From: Myxococcus qinghaiensis
GTDB lineage: Bacteria; Myxococcota; Myxococcia; Myxococcales; Myxococcaceae
Direction of reading: 5' to 3'
Assembly (NCBI RefSeq): GCF_024198215.1
Contig: NZ_JAKCFA010000003.1
Coordinates: 186,001 to 250,000 of the forward strand
Length of the DNA stretch: 64,000 nucleotides
Positions 24,301 to 32,414 of the stretch are shown here, in pieces (position 1 is the stretch's first letter; each line of letters begins with the position of its first letter). Below the pieces are notes generated by a model, which searched no databases, was not told the origin of the DNA, and worked only from the letters and a program-made list of their open reading frames with translations. Position numbers and translations under genes: made by a program.

Positions 24301-27300
24301 GCGGCCAGTGAAGCCCCGCCTGCATCGACCACGAAGTTGGGGCCCTTCACATCCAGCGCTCCCGCCACCCGCCCCGGCGTGACGTTCGCCATCATCCCTT
24401 GCAGCGTGTAGGGCCCGGATGGGCGCAGCGAGCCAAGCACCACGTCGTGGAAGCGCTCCGCCAGCGGCAACAAGGCAGCCTGGTCTGGAGCCCGCAGGAC
24501 ACGCTCTCGCAGCTTGCGACGAATGGACGCGGCCAGCACGCGCTGGATGGCCTCCACTCCTCGGCGCGTCTTGCCTTCAAGCCCGAGCACGAGGGCCGTT
24601 CCCGCGCGCAGGTCGTCGAAGCCCTTCAGCTTCTGGACGAGCGCACTGGCGGCGGTCAGCGCGAGCCCCTGCGTCAGGTCCATGTCCTCGGCGATGTCCG
24701 GCAACAGCCGCAGCGAAGACGGCAGCCGGAAGGCCGAGGCATCGAAGCGCGCCCCCACTTCGGAAGGCACACCGACACCCGGCAGGCCGCTCGCATCCGG
24801 GAACACTCCCTCGGCGGCCACCACCACCAGCTCGCCGAGCGGGGCCGTGCGGACCGAGGCGCTCGGCGTAACGCGCCCGCTTCGATACTCCTCGAGCACC
24901 AGGTGCGCGTTCGTTCCCCCGAAGCCGAAGCCATTCGTGGCGGCACGACGAGGATGCTCGCCATTCTCGGGCCAGGGCTGTTCGTTCAGACTCACCTCGA
25001 AGTCGGGCCCCAGCGCTCGCAGCTCCGCGCCAGGTCGCTCGAAGTTCGCCTGCCGGGGAATGAGCCGGTGCTCCAGCGCCTTGCACAGCTTGATGACCGA
25101 GGCCGCGCCCGCCGCCCAGCCCACGTGACCAATCAACGCCTTCACGCTCGCGAGCTGGATGCCCTGGCGCTTGCCACCGAAGACCTTCGCAATCGACTTC
25201 AGCTCGGTGGCATCTCCCGCCGGCGTGGCCGTGCCGTGCGCCTCCAGGTATTGGATGGTGGCCGGGTCGATGTCGGCCGCCGCGTAGCACGCCTTCATCG
25301 CGGACACCTGGCCCTCGACGCGCGGAACGTTCGCCGAGCTGCTGCGCCCGTCACTGGACAGCCCGGTGCCCCGGACGATGGCGCGCACCGGAAGCCCCGC
25401 GGAGAGCGCGTCCGACAGCCGCATCAGCCCGACGACGCCCGCGCCTTCTCCGAAGATGACTCCATCCGCCCGCTCGTCGAACGGACGACTCCCCGTCCCC
25501 GAGAGCCCGTTGAACTGGGAGAAGAGACAGCTGTTGCCAGGACCCGGCGAGAAGACTCCGCCGGCCAGCACCAGGTCCGCGTCTCCCTGCTGGAGCGACT
25601 TCATCCCCAGCGCGATGGCATAGAGCGATGACGCGCACGCGGCATCGAGCAACACCGTCGAGACACCCCGTCCAACGACGTCCGTCACCACCGCCTGAAG
25701 CGTGGGATGCGGCGCCAGCTCGGAAGAGCGGGACTCCACTCCCATCACCGAGCGCGCCGCGTGTGACAGCAACGCGAGGTCAGCCCCTCGCATCCCGTCC
25801 GCGCGAAGGAGGGCCTCTCCCGCTTCCAGGCTGAGCGCCGCGTCGTACTCGGCCGACCCTTCCGCCGTGGAGCCGAGCAGACACTGGATGCGCTCGGGTG
25901 AGCGCGCGGCGATGGCCTCCAGCCCCGCCATCCCCTGTGCGAGCGCGATGGCCAGGAGCTTCTGCTCCCGGACGTACCGCTGGAAGCGCACGGGGTCGAC
26001 ACCTCGCGGAGCCACCAGGTCCGCGTCTCGCACCGTGCCCGTGAGGAGCGTGTAGGCGCGGTCCGGCGTTCCCGTGGGTCCCACGAAGTCGGTGACCAGG
26101 GAGGGGTCGCTCGCTCCCGGGTCGATGATGCCGCTCACGCCCTGGCGGATGTTCCGCCAGTAGGCCTCGGGGTCCGACGCGCCCCCCGGAAACAGACACC
26201 CGAGCGAGACGATGGCGACCTCCGGTGCCGCCCCCGTCGCCTCATCATGAGCCGGCACCACGGGGACCGAGTCCGAGGGCAGCATCCCGGCGATGGCGCT
26301 CAGCTCGGTGAGCGCGGTCGACGGGAGGACGCGCTGGACGATGCGCGCCAGTCGTCCCTCCGTTCCGCAGTCCAGGAAGCGGGTGCAGCCCGAGCGCGAC
26401 AACCACTCCACCGCGCCCTGGAAGTCGAAGGGGTGGACCAGGTGCGACGCGAGCGCGTCCGCCAGCTCCCCCGGCGCTCCGGTGTAGACGCGTCGCTCGA
26501 TGGGCGAATAGATGGGCCCCCGAGGTGGCCGCATCTCGACACGCGCGAGCGCGGCACGAAACGCCTCCGCCGCGCTCCGCAGTCCGGGATGGTGGAACGG
26601 ATACCGGCTGACCACGAAGGTGAAGCCCTGTCCGCGCTGCTCCAGGTGGGAGCGGAGCCGCTCCAGCTCCGCGCGCGCCCCCGCCACCACGGTCTGCTTC
26701 GCGTGGTTGCGGCCCGCGATGACCAGCCCCGCCGCGCCACAGTCCGCGATGGCCCGCGACGTCTCCGCCTCACCCAGCGCGACGGCGGCGAGCGTTCCCA
26801 GGTCGTCCGACACCTTCAGGAGCGCCTGGCTGCGCAGGCACACCACCTCCGCGCCCCCTCGCAGGTCCATGGCCCCGGCCGCCGTCATCGCGGCGATCTC
26901 CCCGAAGCTGTGGCCCACGAAGATGTCGGCGGCCCGTCCCTCGCGCATCAGCCACCGCGCTCCGAGCACGCCCACCAGGAAGATGCCGAGCTGGTCCAAC
27001 CGGGGCGACTGCTCCAGCGCACGCCGCACCTCGTCCGCATCCCGGGCCGCGAGCAAGGGCCCCGCCTCGAACCCGTATCGCCGTGCCACCTCCTCGACCG
27101 CCGCGAGCTCGCCCCGCAGCTCCGGCTGAAGGAGCCGCAGCCGCGCGAACAGCCCGGGCTCGAACGAGCCCTGTCCCGCGAACAGGAACGCGGTGGCACC
27201 GGCGGGCAGCGCCAAGTCAGGCGCTTCTTCCCGAGCAGTCCGCGCGGGCGTCGGCGCGAGTTCCACCAGACGAGGCGAGCCCAACGTGGCCGGGTCCGCG

Positions 27301-27824
27301 AGGAGCTGCCTGGCCAAAGCTCGGACGCTCTCGGAGAACAGCTCCGACATGGAGGTGCCACCCTTGAGCGCGCGCTCACGGAAGCTCAGCGGCGCCACGG
27401 ACTCCGACATCCCGGCCAGGGTCTCGAAGCCCAGCCGGAACGAGTCAGGGAACGGGCAGAGGGCGCCGGTCTGCTTGTCGGCGCAGAGCACCGTCTGGTA
27501 GCCGCAGGCCACGGGCGTGCCGTCCTGCTTCAATGTCCGGAAGCAGTAGCGGACCGACACCTCGCCCCACTCCTCGAACGACGTCAGCACCACCAATCGG
27601 TCGCCCAGGTTCGCGGGCGCGAGGTTGCGCGAGTACCCCTCATACGTGAGCAGGAGCACGCGGTCGAAGTCGCGGCGGAACTCCGGCACCTCGAAGAAGT
27701 GAGGCCCGAAGAGCAGGTGCTCGCGGCCCGCGCACTGGAACTTGAAGTTGGTGAGGAAGTGATGGCTCCCGTAGGCCATCGTGTCATCGAAATGGATGAC
27801 GTACGGGACAGCGAAGTAACCCAT
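21357..27824 (-). CDS. Multidomain iterative lipid/PKS synthase: TE-AT-KS-CLF-KR-DH
   Basis: The 2155-residue protein has the following domains. Residues 1-150: a hot-dog, 4HBT-like thioesterase (D14-T-M-A-Y-G-S-H-H). 212-500: acyltransferase, GHSFGE with Ser306. 535-960: ketosynthase, Cys730 in DAACASS, His863 in EAHGTAT, His900 in GHVG. 985-1250: a second, degenerate KS in which Gly1170 replaces the Cys, so chain-length-factor-like. 1340-1860: structural half plus catalytic ketoreductase, GGGRGV at 1586, Ser1763 and Tyr1776. 1890-2110: double hot-dog dehydratase, HxxxGxxxxP His1898 and Asp2072. There is no ACP; two lie in the gene 24 bp upstream. KS, KR and DH look most like bacterial PUFA synthase domains, but an N-terminal thioesterase and AT-before-KS order are unlike PfaA-D or HglE. 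GGGGAG precedes the ATG. Product inferred: a long, partly unsaturated acyl chain. Confidence 0.9.
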   Translation of the reverse strand: MGYFAVPYVIHFDDTMAYGSHHFLTNFKFQCAGREHLLFGPHFFEVPEFRRDFDRVLLLTYEGYSRNLAPANLGDRLVVLTSFEEWGEVSVRYCFRTLKQDGTPVACGYQTVLCADKQTGALCPFPDSFRLGFETLAGMSESVAPLSFRERALKGGTSMSELFSESVRALARQLLADPATLGSPRLVELAPTPARTAREEAPDLALPAGATAFLFAGQGSFEPGLFARLRLLQPELRGELAAVEEVARRYGFEAGPLLAARDADEVRRALEQSPRLDQLGIFLVGVLGARWLMREGRAADIFVGHSFGEIAAMTAAGAMDLRGGAEVVCLRSQALLKVSDDLGTLAAVALGEAETSRAIADCGAAGLVIAGRNHAKQTVVAGARAELERLRSHLEQRGQGFTFVVSRYPFHHPGLRSAAEAFRAALARVEMRPPRGPIYSPIERRVYTGAPGELADALASHLVHPFDFQGAVEWLSRSGCTRFLDCGTEGRLARIVQRVLPSTALTELSAIAGMLPSDSVPVVPAHDEATGAAPEVAIVSLGCLFPGGASDPEAYWRNIRQGVSGIIDPGASDPSLVTDFVGPTGTPDRAYTLLTGTVRDADLVAPRGVDPVRFQRYVREQKLLAIALAQGMAGLEAIAARSPERIQCLLGSTAEGSAEYDAALSLEAGEALLRADGMRGADLALLSHAARSVMGVESRSSELAPHPTLQAVVTDVVGRGVSTVLLDAACASSLYAIALGMKSLQQGDADLVLAGGVFSPGPGNSCLFSQFNGLSGTGSRPFDERADGVIFGEGAGVVGLMRLSDALSAGLPVRAIVRGTGLSSDGRSSSANVPRVEGQVSAMKACYAAADIDPATIQYLEAHGTATPAGDATELKSIAKVFGGKRQGIQLASVKALIGHVGWAAGAASVIKLCKALEHRLIPRQANFERPGAELRALGPDFEVSLNEQPWPENGEHPRRAATNGFGFGGTNAHLVLEEYRSGRVTPSASVRTAPLGELVVVAAEGVFPDASGLPGVGVPSEVGARFDASAFRLPSSLRLLPDIAEDMDLTQGLALTAASALVQKLKGFDDLRAGTALVLGLEGKTRRGVEAIQRVLAASIRRKLRERVLRAPDQAALLPLAERFHDVVLGSLRPSGPYTLQGMMANVTPGRVAGALDVKGPNFVVDAGGASLAAALKAARGVLETGFELVLVGGAHVLRPGAVASGSQPEEGLMLLAVTTAEKAARRDLKVLCRLQMSEARDSRAGASHVLPPHSAQESLEVLLAVRAAAEGRPATLRFHPDAASGSRLELQLLPEGHARQEAASHSRLEPQLPSPSSTQAVKSTTEQVAAEDSSSGFDHAAPIGYYSPVLVEQPARSSRPVRREGRRVLVIAGDEALAHELEPQARRLFGPDFLVLFAGEAKSTGQVRGIDLTREETAEAALEALGFSPQLILAVGRTEPDAREAEVVSDTALRHEALELLFLAARRSYEQLLAGEVTLASLCVGGVGPRRVLHPMTGLFAGMLKSIAREVPARNVRAIATSKRGLSEALEQALAELSSQEEDACSVEVCFDGETRCVRRLRPSATPASGASTLDSSSVVLLTGGGRGVTAVLAGALLKRYGCTVVLLGRSDPEAAPERVLHASEEQLPGLEREFYASELAAKPGTRMPELRARFERYLAVRELRSTLVGLARLPGRMVYRVADVTSPGDVARVMDELTREHRRLDLVVHGAGTQTSKKLNRRRLAELRTNLDTKLLGLRNLHAACASRFERPVPFHVLTSAFSFIGNDGQADYGAANEALDRLCAWVSDAQPGTPWCSVGWLAWDGIGMTRGSEYRVLGATRKLRGIRAEEGEALFLQLLEGPSRESIHVQLTESERSYYGLELLPAESPPPSKPSAVLRDLVVDAASVPCLEDHLIRGTPTLPGAWALDLMLRAAVGDGRPELRTVTMEDVKFSRFIRVKTGGRQALRAECTQLIDEPGRHCVRVKLLGDIVHASGVVLERDLVFAEARFTLSAQPPRSMPGLDATTSSGRGLSAEDPHCALGGPIELRKMFDCLEDIRLERSARFASMGLPARREEAGGSVPALVLDAAMRLSAMHVEGVSSVVFAPVQMGRATFDRGLVGRTDAPVRLSLKALSPRQEGDVVQCGAVAAVDEAGRLRMLLEGGLARPMA

Positions 27825-27848
27825 GGCGTTCTCCCCTTTCGAAGGCGT

Positions 27849-29345
27849 TCAGGAATCCAGGGCGAGCAGCGCCCGCACGTCGTGTCCGTTGGAAGGCCGC
27901 TGGCCGGCGGGCAACAAGCCATCCACCGTGCTGGAGAGCCCGCCGTCCACCACCCAGACGGCGCCGTTCACCCGCTGCGTCTTCGACCCCAGCAGGAGCT
28001 CCGTCACGTCGGCCACGTCCTCCGCCGTGCAGAGCTGTCCGCCCGGAGTGGCCCCCTCCCAGCGCGCGACACGCCCAGGAGCGTTGGGGAACATCCCCAG
28101 CAGCTCGCCGTGCACCGGCCCGGCCGACACGCAGTTGGTGCGGATGCCCTCGGGAGCCAGCTCCGCGGCCAGGTAGCGCGTGAGGGACTCGACTCCGGCC
28201 TTCACCACGCCCTGGCAGCCCAGGTCATGCATGTACCGCTGGGACATGGACGTGGACATCGTGACGATGGCCCCGCCGCCCCGCCGTGCCATCAGCGGAC
28301 GCGCGCGCATGGCGCACTCGTAGGTGCCGGTGACGCAGGTGCGGAACGCCTTGTCCCAGTCGCGCGGAGAAATCCGGTCGAACGGCCCGATCAAGCCGTT
28401 GGACGCATTGCACACCAGGAAGTCCAGCCCGCCGAACTGCTCGGAGATGGCGGCGAACAGCCGCTCCAGGTGCTCCTCCTGCGCGACGGAACCCCACAGG
28501 TGCAGCGCCTTGCCCCCCGCCGCGACAATCTCCTGGGCCGTCCGCTCCCCTTCATCTCGGGAGTGGAACGAGTTCACCACCACCGTCGCGCCCGCGCTGG
28601 CCAGCCGCATGGCGATGACCTTGCCAATGCCCTTGCCCGAGCCCGTGACGAGCGCGACCTTCCCCTCGAAGGGAAGCCGGGCCACCGCGGGCGGAGGCGC
28701 GGCTCGCACAGGCTGCTCCACCGCATGAGGAGGCGCGCTCACCGCGCCTCGCGATATGCGAATCGCCTCGCACAGCGCGGAGAGCGTCCGCAGTCGCTGG
28801 GAGGGCTTGGGCCCTACCTCCAGCCCCAGCTCCTTGACGAGCACCGCCATCACCTCCGCCTGCTTGACGGAGTCGATGCCCAGCTCATCCTCCAGGTCCG
28901 CCTCCAGCGTCAGCAACTCCAACGGATAGCGGGTGGCCCGGGCGAACACGGCACGCACCTGGGCTTCGAGGTCCGAAGAAGTCGCGGGCGAGGCAGGCGC
29001 CACGGGGGGACGGGGGGCGACACCACCCGACGGGGGAGCGACCTCCAGCGCCGCGACGGGAGCCGGCGCCACCTCCGCCAGCAGCTCCGCCACACGCTCG
29101 GAGATGGCGCCCAGCGTCCGAGCCTTCGCGCCACGTGGCAGCCGCTCCACCGGAAGATTGAATTCCCGCGCCACGACGGCGGCAATCTCGGCGAGCTTCA
29201 CGGAGTCGATGCCGAGCTCGTCCTCGAGGTGGGCCTCGGCGGTGAGGATATCGAGCGGATACCGCGTGACGCTCGCCGCGCAACGACGAATCTGCTCCAG
29301 GACCTGCACAGGCGAACGAGTGCCCTGCTGGAATGACGGGGACAT
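27849..29345 (-). CDS. Tandem ACP-ACP fused to FabL-like enoyl reductase (SDR)
   Basis: This 498-residue protein carries two acyl-carrier domains, each with an ELGIDSVK phosphopantetheine site (Ser48 and Ser159), the D-S-x-K form typical of PUFA-synthase ACPs. A Pro/Ala linker at 91-122 separates them, another follows, and an SDR domain starts at about 225 with T-G-S-G-K-G-I-G. The SDR resembles enoyl-ACP reductase III (FabL): a C-N-A-S-N-G motif, R-Y-x(10)-K, and S-A-G-P-V with F-P-N-A-P-G. However, the FabL catalytic Tyr position aligns with Leu375; Tyr371 and Lys382 remain. It may reduce enoyl-ACP, or have changed chemistry. GAGGG precedes the ATG. It is the first gene of the operon and supplies the carriers the 2155-residue synthase lacks. 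No phosphopantetheinyl transferase is encoded nearby. Confidence 0.9.
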   Translation of the reverse strand: MSPSFQQGTRSPVQVLEQIRRCAASVTRYPLDILTAEAHLEDELGIDSVKLAEIAAVVAREFNLPVERLPRGAKARTLGAISERVAELLAEVAPAPVAALEVAPPSGGVAPRPPVAPASPATSSDLEAQVRAVFARATRYPLELLTLEADLEDELGIDSVKQAEVMAVLVKELGLEVGPKPSQRLRTLSALCEAIRISRGAVSAPPHAVEQPVRAAPPPAVARLPFEGKVALVTGSGKGIGKVIAMRLASAGATVVVNSFHSRDEGERTAQEIVAAGGKALHLWGSVAQEEHLERLFAAISEQFGGLDFLVCNASNGLIGPFDRISPRDWDKAFRTCVTGTYECAMRARPLMARRGGGAIVTMSTSMSQRYMHDLGCQGVVKAGVESLTRYLAAELAPEGIRTNCVSAGPVHGELLGMFPNAPGRVARWEGATPGGQLCTAEDVADVTELLLGSKTQRVNGAVWVVDGGLSSTVDGLLPAGQRPSNGHDVRALLALDS

Positions 29346-29778
29346 GGTGAACCCTCACAATTCGAGAACCGCATGGAGATCAATAAGCCACGTGCGTTGT
29401 GCACCATGGGTCTGACATTGCTTCGCGACCCGGCTCAGGCGACCCAAAAGACAGTCATGAGCGACTTCGCTCGGGAATAAATCCTCGCGAGCGAGACGAC
29501 CAACAGCAGGCTCCAGCTTGAGCAGGTCGCGGAATTCCTCACGCAAACGGGCTCACTCCGGACCTTCCTCCACCACCATGGCCAGCCATGTCCATGCGGG
29601 GGTGACAGGAATCAACAGGCGGGGTTCAATCCACCGCACAAAACACAGACATCGCGAGAACCAAGGGCTCTCACGACAGGTAACGCGACAAGAAATCGCC
29701 GGGGTGATATCGCGCACGGGCCCCGCACTGGAGTGGGGCCGCGTGCGTTCTGCGGGGTGTGGGAGAGGGCCGAGGCGC
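29346..29778. other. 433-bp intergenic region upstream of the lipid synthase operon
   Basis: No credible gene is present. It should contain the operon promoter. An inverted repeat TCGCTCG/CGAGCGA (29467-29494) surrounds an AT-rich GGAATAAATCC core; on the minus strand TTTATT there could serve as a weak -10 with a poor -35. A second, larger hairpin (CGCACG-GGCCCC with GGGGCC-GCGTGCG, 29712-29747) lies after the YciI-like gene and may be its terminator. Both calls are by eye. Confidence 0.4.
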
Positions 29779-30201
29779 CTAGCGCTTTGAAATCTGCTCA
29801 CGCATGCGCTCTTCCTGCGCACGCAGCTCCGGCGTGAACTCCGCGCCAAAGTCCTCCATCTCGAAGACCTGGCGGATTTCAATCTCCGACTCGCCGGGCA
29901 TCGGGTTCGGGCAGCGCTTCACCCACTCGATGGCCTCTTCCTTCGACTTCACCTGCCACAGCCAGAAGCCGGCCACCAACTCCTTCGTCTCCGCGAACGG
30001 GCCGTCAATCACGGTCCGGCTCGTCCCGGAGAAGCGCACGCGCGCGCCCTTGGAGCTGGGGTGGAGTCCCTCGCCCGCGAGGAGGATGCCCGCCTTCACC
30101 AGCTCCTCGTTGTACTTCCCCATCTCGGCCATCAGCTTCTCGTCCGGCGGTGCTCCCGATTCCGAGTCCTTCGTCGCCTTGACCAGCACCATGAATCGCA
30201 T
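29779..30201 (-). CDS. YciI/DGPF-domain protein
   Basis: This 140-residue cytosolic protein of the YCII-related family starts M-R-F-M-V-L-V-K-A-T and has the hallmark D-G-P-F-A-E-T-K-E at 67-74, followed by a G-F-W-L-W strand and an acidic C-terminal helix. Homologs form ferredoxin-like dimers, often encoded beside ECF sigma factors; none is seen here. Function is unknown. AAGGAG lies at good distance before the ATG. It is divergent from the chitinase gene. Confidence 0.9.
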   Translation of the reverse strand: MRFMVLVKATKDSESGAPPDEKLMAEMGKYNEELVKAGILLAGEGLHPSSKGARVRFSGTSRTVIDGPFAETKELVAGFWLWQVKSKEEAIEWVKRCPNPMPGESEIEIRQVFEMEDFGAEFTPELRAQEERMREQISKR

Positions 30202-30504
30202 GTCGTTCTCCTTCAGGTTCCTGGGGTTCGTACGTGCCCGTTGTCCCGGGCTCTACTTCTTCGTCGAACAGACTCGCGGGAGATCGACACGGCCTTTTTA
30301 TTTTCCGAAGGCCGGCGTCAAACCCGCGAAATGACAGGCCGTCCTTGCCCGTCCTCGAAGAAAATGGGGCGCGCTCCGCCGGAAATCACGAAGCCGGTCG
30401 CTCGCCCGGTCCACGGGCGCGAAGGAAAACGAAAAGAATGGAATGACCCGAAAAAGTGGGCGGTCCGCTCTCTTCGGTTTCCCCCAAGCCGAAAGGCAGA
30501 CGCC
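30202..30504. other. 303-bp divergent intergenic region before the chitinase gene
   Basis: The region between the YciI-like and chitinase start codons contains an AT-rich patch around 30290-30310 (CCTTTTTATTTTCC) and purine-rich sequence near 30420, consistent with promoters, but I see no clear -35/-10 pair or operator. A plus-strand frame runs through it into the chitinase; its translation lacks similarity upstream of the signal peptide. Confidence 0.35.
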
Positions 30505-32340
30505 ATGCAGCTTCCAGGACACCTCTCCCGGGCGACATTTACCGCCCTGGTGGCCTTCGTCACCCTGCTCAGCACCCTGCTTCCCACGTCCGCCTTCGCG
30601 GCGGACCGAGGGGCCTGGGCTCCCAACACGCAGTACACCGTGGGCGACATCGCCTCCTATGGAGGCAAGGCCTACGACTGCCGTCAGTCCCATCATTCCC
30701 TCGTGGGCTGGGAGCCGCCCAACGTCCTGGCCTTGTGGCTGGAGCGTACGGGGAATCCGCAGCCCGACACGCAGGTCCCCTCCACACCCGCTTCACTCAC
30801 CTCCACCGCGAAGACCTTCGACAGCGTGTCGCTGTCCTGGGGCGCGTCCACGGACAACGTGGGCGTCACCGGCTACGAGGTCTTCGTCAACGGAGGCGCC
30901 ACCGCGTCCGCGTCCACGGCCGGGACCACCAGCGTCACCGTGACGGGCCTCGCGGAGAACACCACGTACACCTTCACCGTGAAGGCGCGTGACGCCGCGG
31001 GCAACCGCTCCTCCGCGAGCACCGCGCACAGCGTGACGACGTCGCCCCGCCCGGCGAACGACACGGTGGCGCCCTCCACTCCCACAAGCCTCACCTCCAC
31101 CAGCGTGAGCAGCAGCAGCGTGTCGCTGGCCTGGGGCGCGTCCACGGACAACGTCGGCGTCACGGGCTACGAGGTCTTCGTCAATGGAAGTGCGTCCGCG
31201 TCCGCCAGCACCACGGGCGCCACCAGCGTCACGGTGACGGGGCTGGCCGCGAACACGACGTACACGTTCACCGTGAAGGCGCGGGACGCCGCAGGCAACC
31301 GCTCGTCGGCGAGCAACAGCATCTCCGCGACGACGACGGGGACGCAGCCGGTGGGAAACAAGCTGCTGGTCGGCTACTGGCACAACTTCGACAACGGCTC
31401 GACGAACATCCGGCTGCGCGACATCTCCGCGAAGTTCAACGTCATCCAGGTCGCGTTCGCCGAGCCCGTGGGCGGCGCCGGCTCCGGCAACATGGCCTTC
31501 ACGCCGTACAACTCCAGCGTCGCGGACTTCAAGGCGGACGTCGCCCTGCTCAAGAGCCAGGGGCGCAAGGTGCTCATCTCCATCGGCGGAGCCAACGGCA
31601 CGGTGCACCTGGATGACGCCGCCGCCCGGCAGAACTTCGTCACCACCATGCAGGGCCTCATCGACACCTATGGCTTCGACGGGTTCGACCTGGACCTGGA
31701 GGGCAGCTCGCTCTCCCTCAATGGCGGCGACACGGACTTCCGCACTCCCACCACGCCGCGAATCACGAACCTCATCCAGGCCACCCGCCAGCTGCTCAAC
31801 CAGAATGGCTCCGGCTTCATCCTGACCATGGCGCCGGAGACGGCCTATGTGCAGGGTGGCATGGCGGCCTACGGCGGCCCCTGGGGTGCGTACCTGCCCG
31901 TCATCTACGCGCTGCGCGACAGGCTCACGTACCTGCACGTGCAGCACTACAACACCGGGACTGTCACGGCGCTTGACGGCCGGGCTTACGCGCAGAGCAC
32001 GCCGGACTTCCACGTCGCCATGGCGGAGATGCTGCTGCGCGGCTTCCCCGTGGGAGGCAACAGCAGCGCGATATTCCCCGCGCTCCGGCCTGAGCAGATT
32101 CTCATCGGCCTGCCCTCTTCGCCGCAGGCGGCGGGTGGCGGGTACACCACGCCGGCCAATGTGCACAAGGCGCTCGACTACCTCATCAAGGGCCAGTCCT
32201 TCGGTGGGACCTACGTCCTGCGCAACACCGCGGGCTACCCGGGCTTCAAGGGCCTGATGACCTGGTCCATCAACTGGGACAAGTTCACGAACTTCGAGTT
32301 CTCCAACAGCCACCGCGCGTACCTGGACACCTACCCGTAG
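30505..32340 (+). CDS. Secreted GH18 chitinase with CBM5/12 and two FnIII domains
   Basis: The product is 611 residues. A Sec signal ends near S-A-F-A-A-D (about residue 32). A chitin-binding CBM5/12-type module follows at 37-83 (G-A-W-x5-Y-x2-G-D, later W-E-P-P, W-L). Two nearly identical fibronectin type III domains lie at 90-180 and 188-277; they share long identical stretches, so they arose by recent duplication. The GH18 catalytic domain spans about 285-611 with DGFDLDLE at 392-399, Glu399 as proton donor, and S-I-G-G for the substrate strand. It hydrolyses chitin outside the cell, fitting scavenging or fungal predation. The ATG at 30505 has AAGG upstream. A hairpin follows the stop. Confidence 0.95.
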   Translation: MQLPGHLSRATFTALVAFVTLLSTLLPTSAFAADRGAWAPNTQYTVGDIASYGGKAYDCRQSHHSLVGWEPPNVLALWLERTGNPQPDTQVPSTPASLTSTAKTFDSVSLSWGASTDNVGVTGYEVFVNGGATASASTAGTTSVTVTGLAENTTYTFTVKARDAAGNRSSASTAHSVTTSPRPANDTVAPSTPTSLTSTSVSSSSVSLAWGASTDNVGVTGYEVFVNGSASASASTTGATSVTVTGLAANTTYTFTVKARDAAGNRSSASNSISATTTGTQPVGNKLLVGYWHNFDNGSTNIRLRDISAKFNVIQVAFAEPVGGAGSGNMAFTPYNSSVADFKADVALLKSQGRKVLISIGGANGTVHLDDAAARQNFVTTMQGLIDTYGFDGFDLDLEGSSLSLNGGDTDFRTPTTPRITNLIQATRQLLNQNGSGFILTMAPETAYVQGGMAAYGGPWGAYLPVIYALRDRLTYLHVQHYNTGTVTALDGRAYAQSTPDFHVAMAEMLLRGFPVGGNSSAIFPALRPEQILIGLPSSPQAAGGGYTTPANVHKALDYLIKGQSFGGTYVLRNTAGYPGFKGLMTWSINWDKFTNFEFSNSHRAYLDTYP

Positions 32341-32355
32341 CCACGCCCCTACAGG

Positions 32356-32382
32356 CCCGGCGCAGGCGAGCATTGCGCCGGG
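32356..32382 (+). terminator. Terminator hairpin after the chitinase gene
   Basis: The perfect 9-bp arms CCCGGCGCA/TGCGCCGGG surround a 9-nt loop, 15 nt after the stop codon and 33 nt before the next start codon. Confidence 0.65.
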
Positions 32383-32414
32383 TCCTCCAACGGAGCTAGG
32401 GAGGCGGTCCTCGT

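Noticed and set aside
26247..29336. Plus-strand frame of 1029 residues opposite the synthase and ACP-ENR genes
   Set aside because: Antisense to conserved AT, thioesterase, ACP and SDR motifs; composition is typical of a GC shadow.
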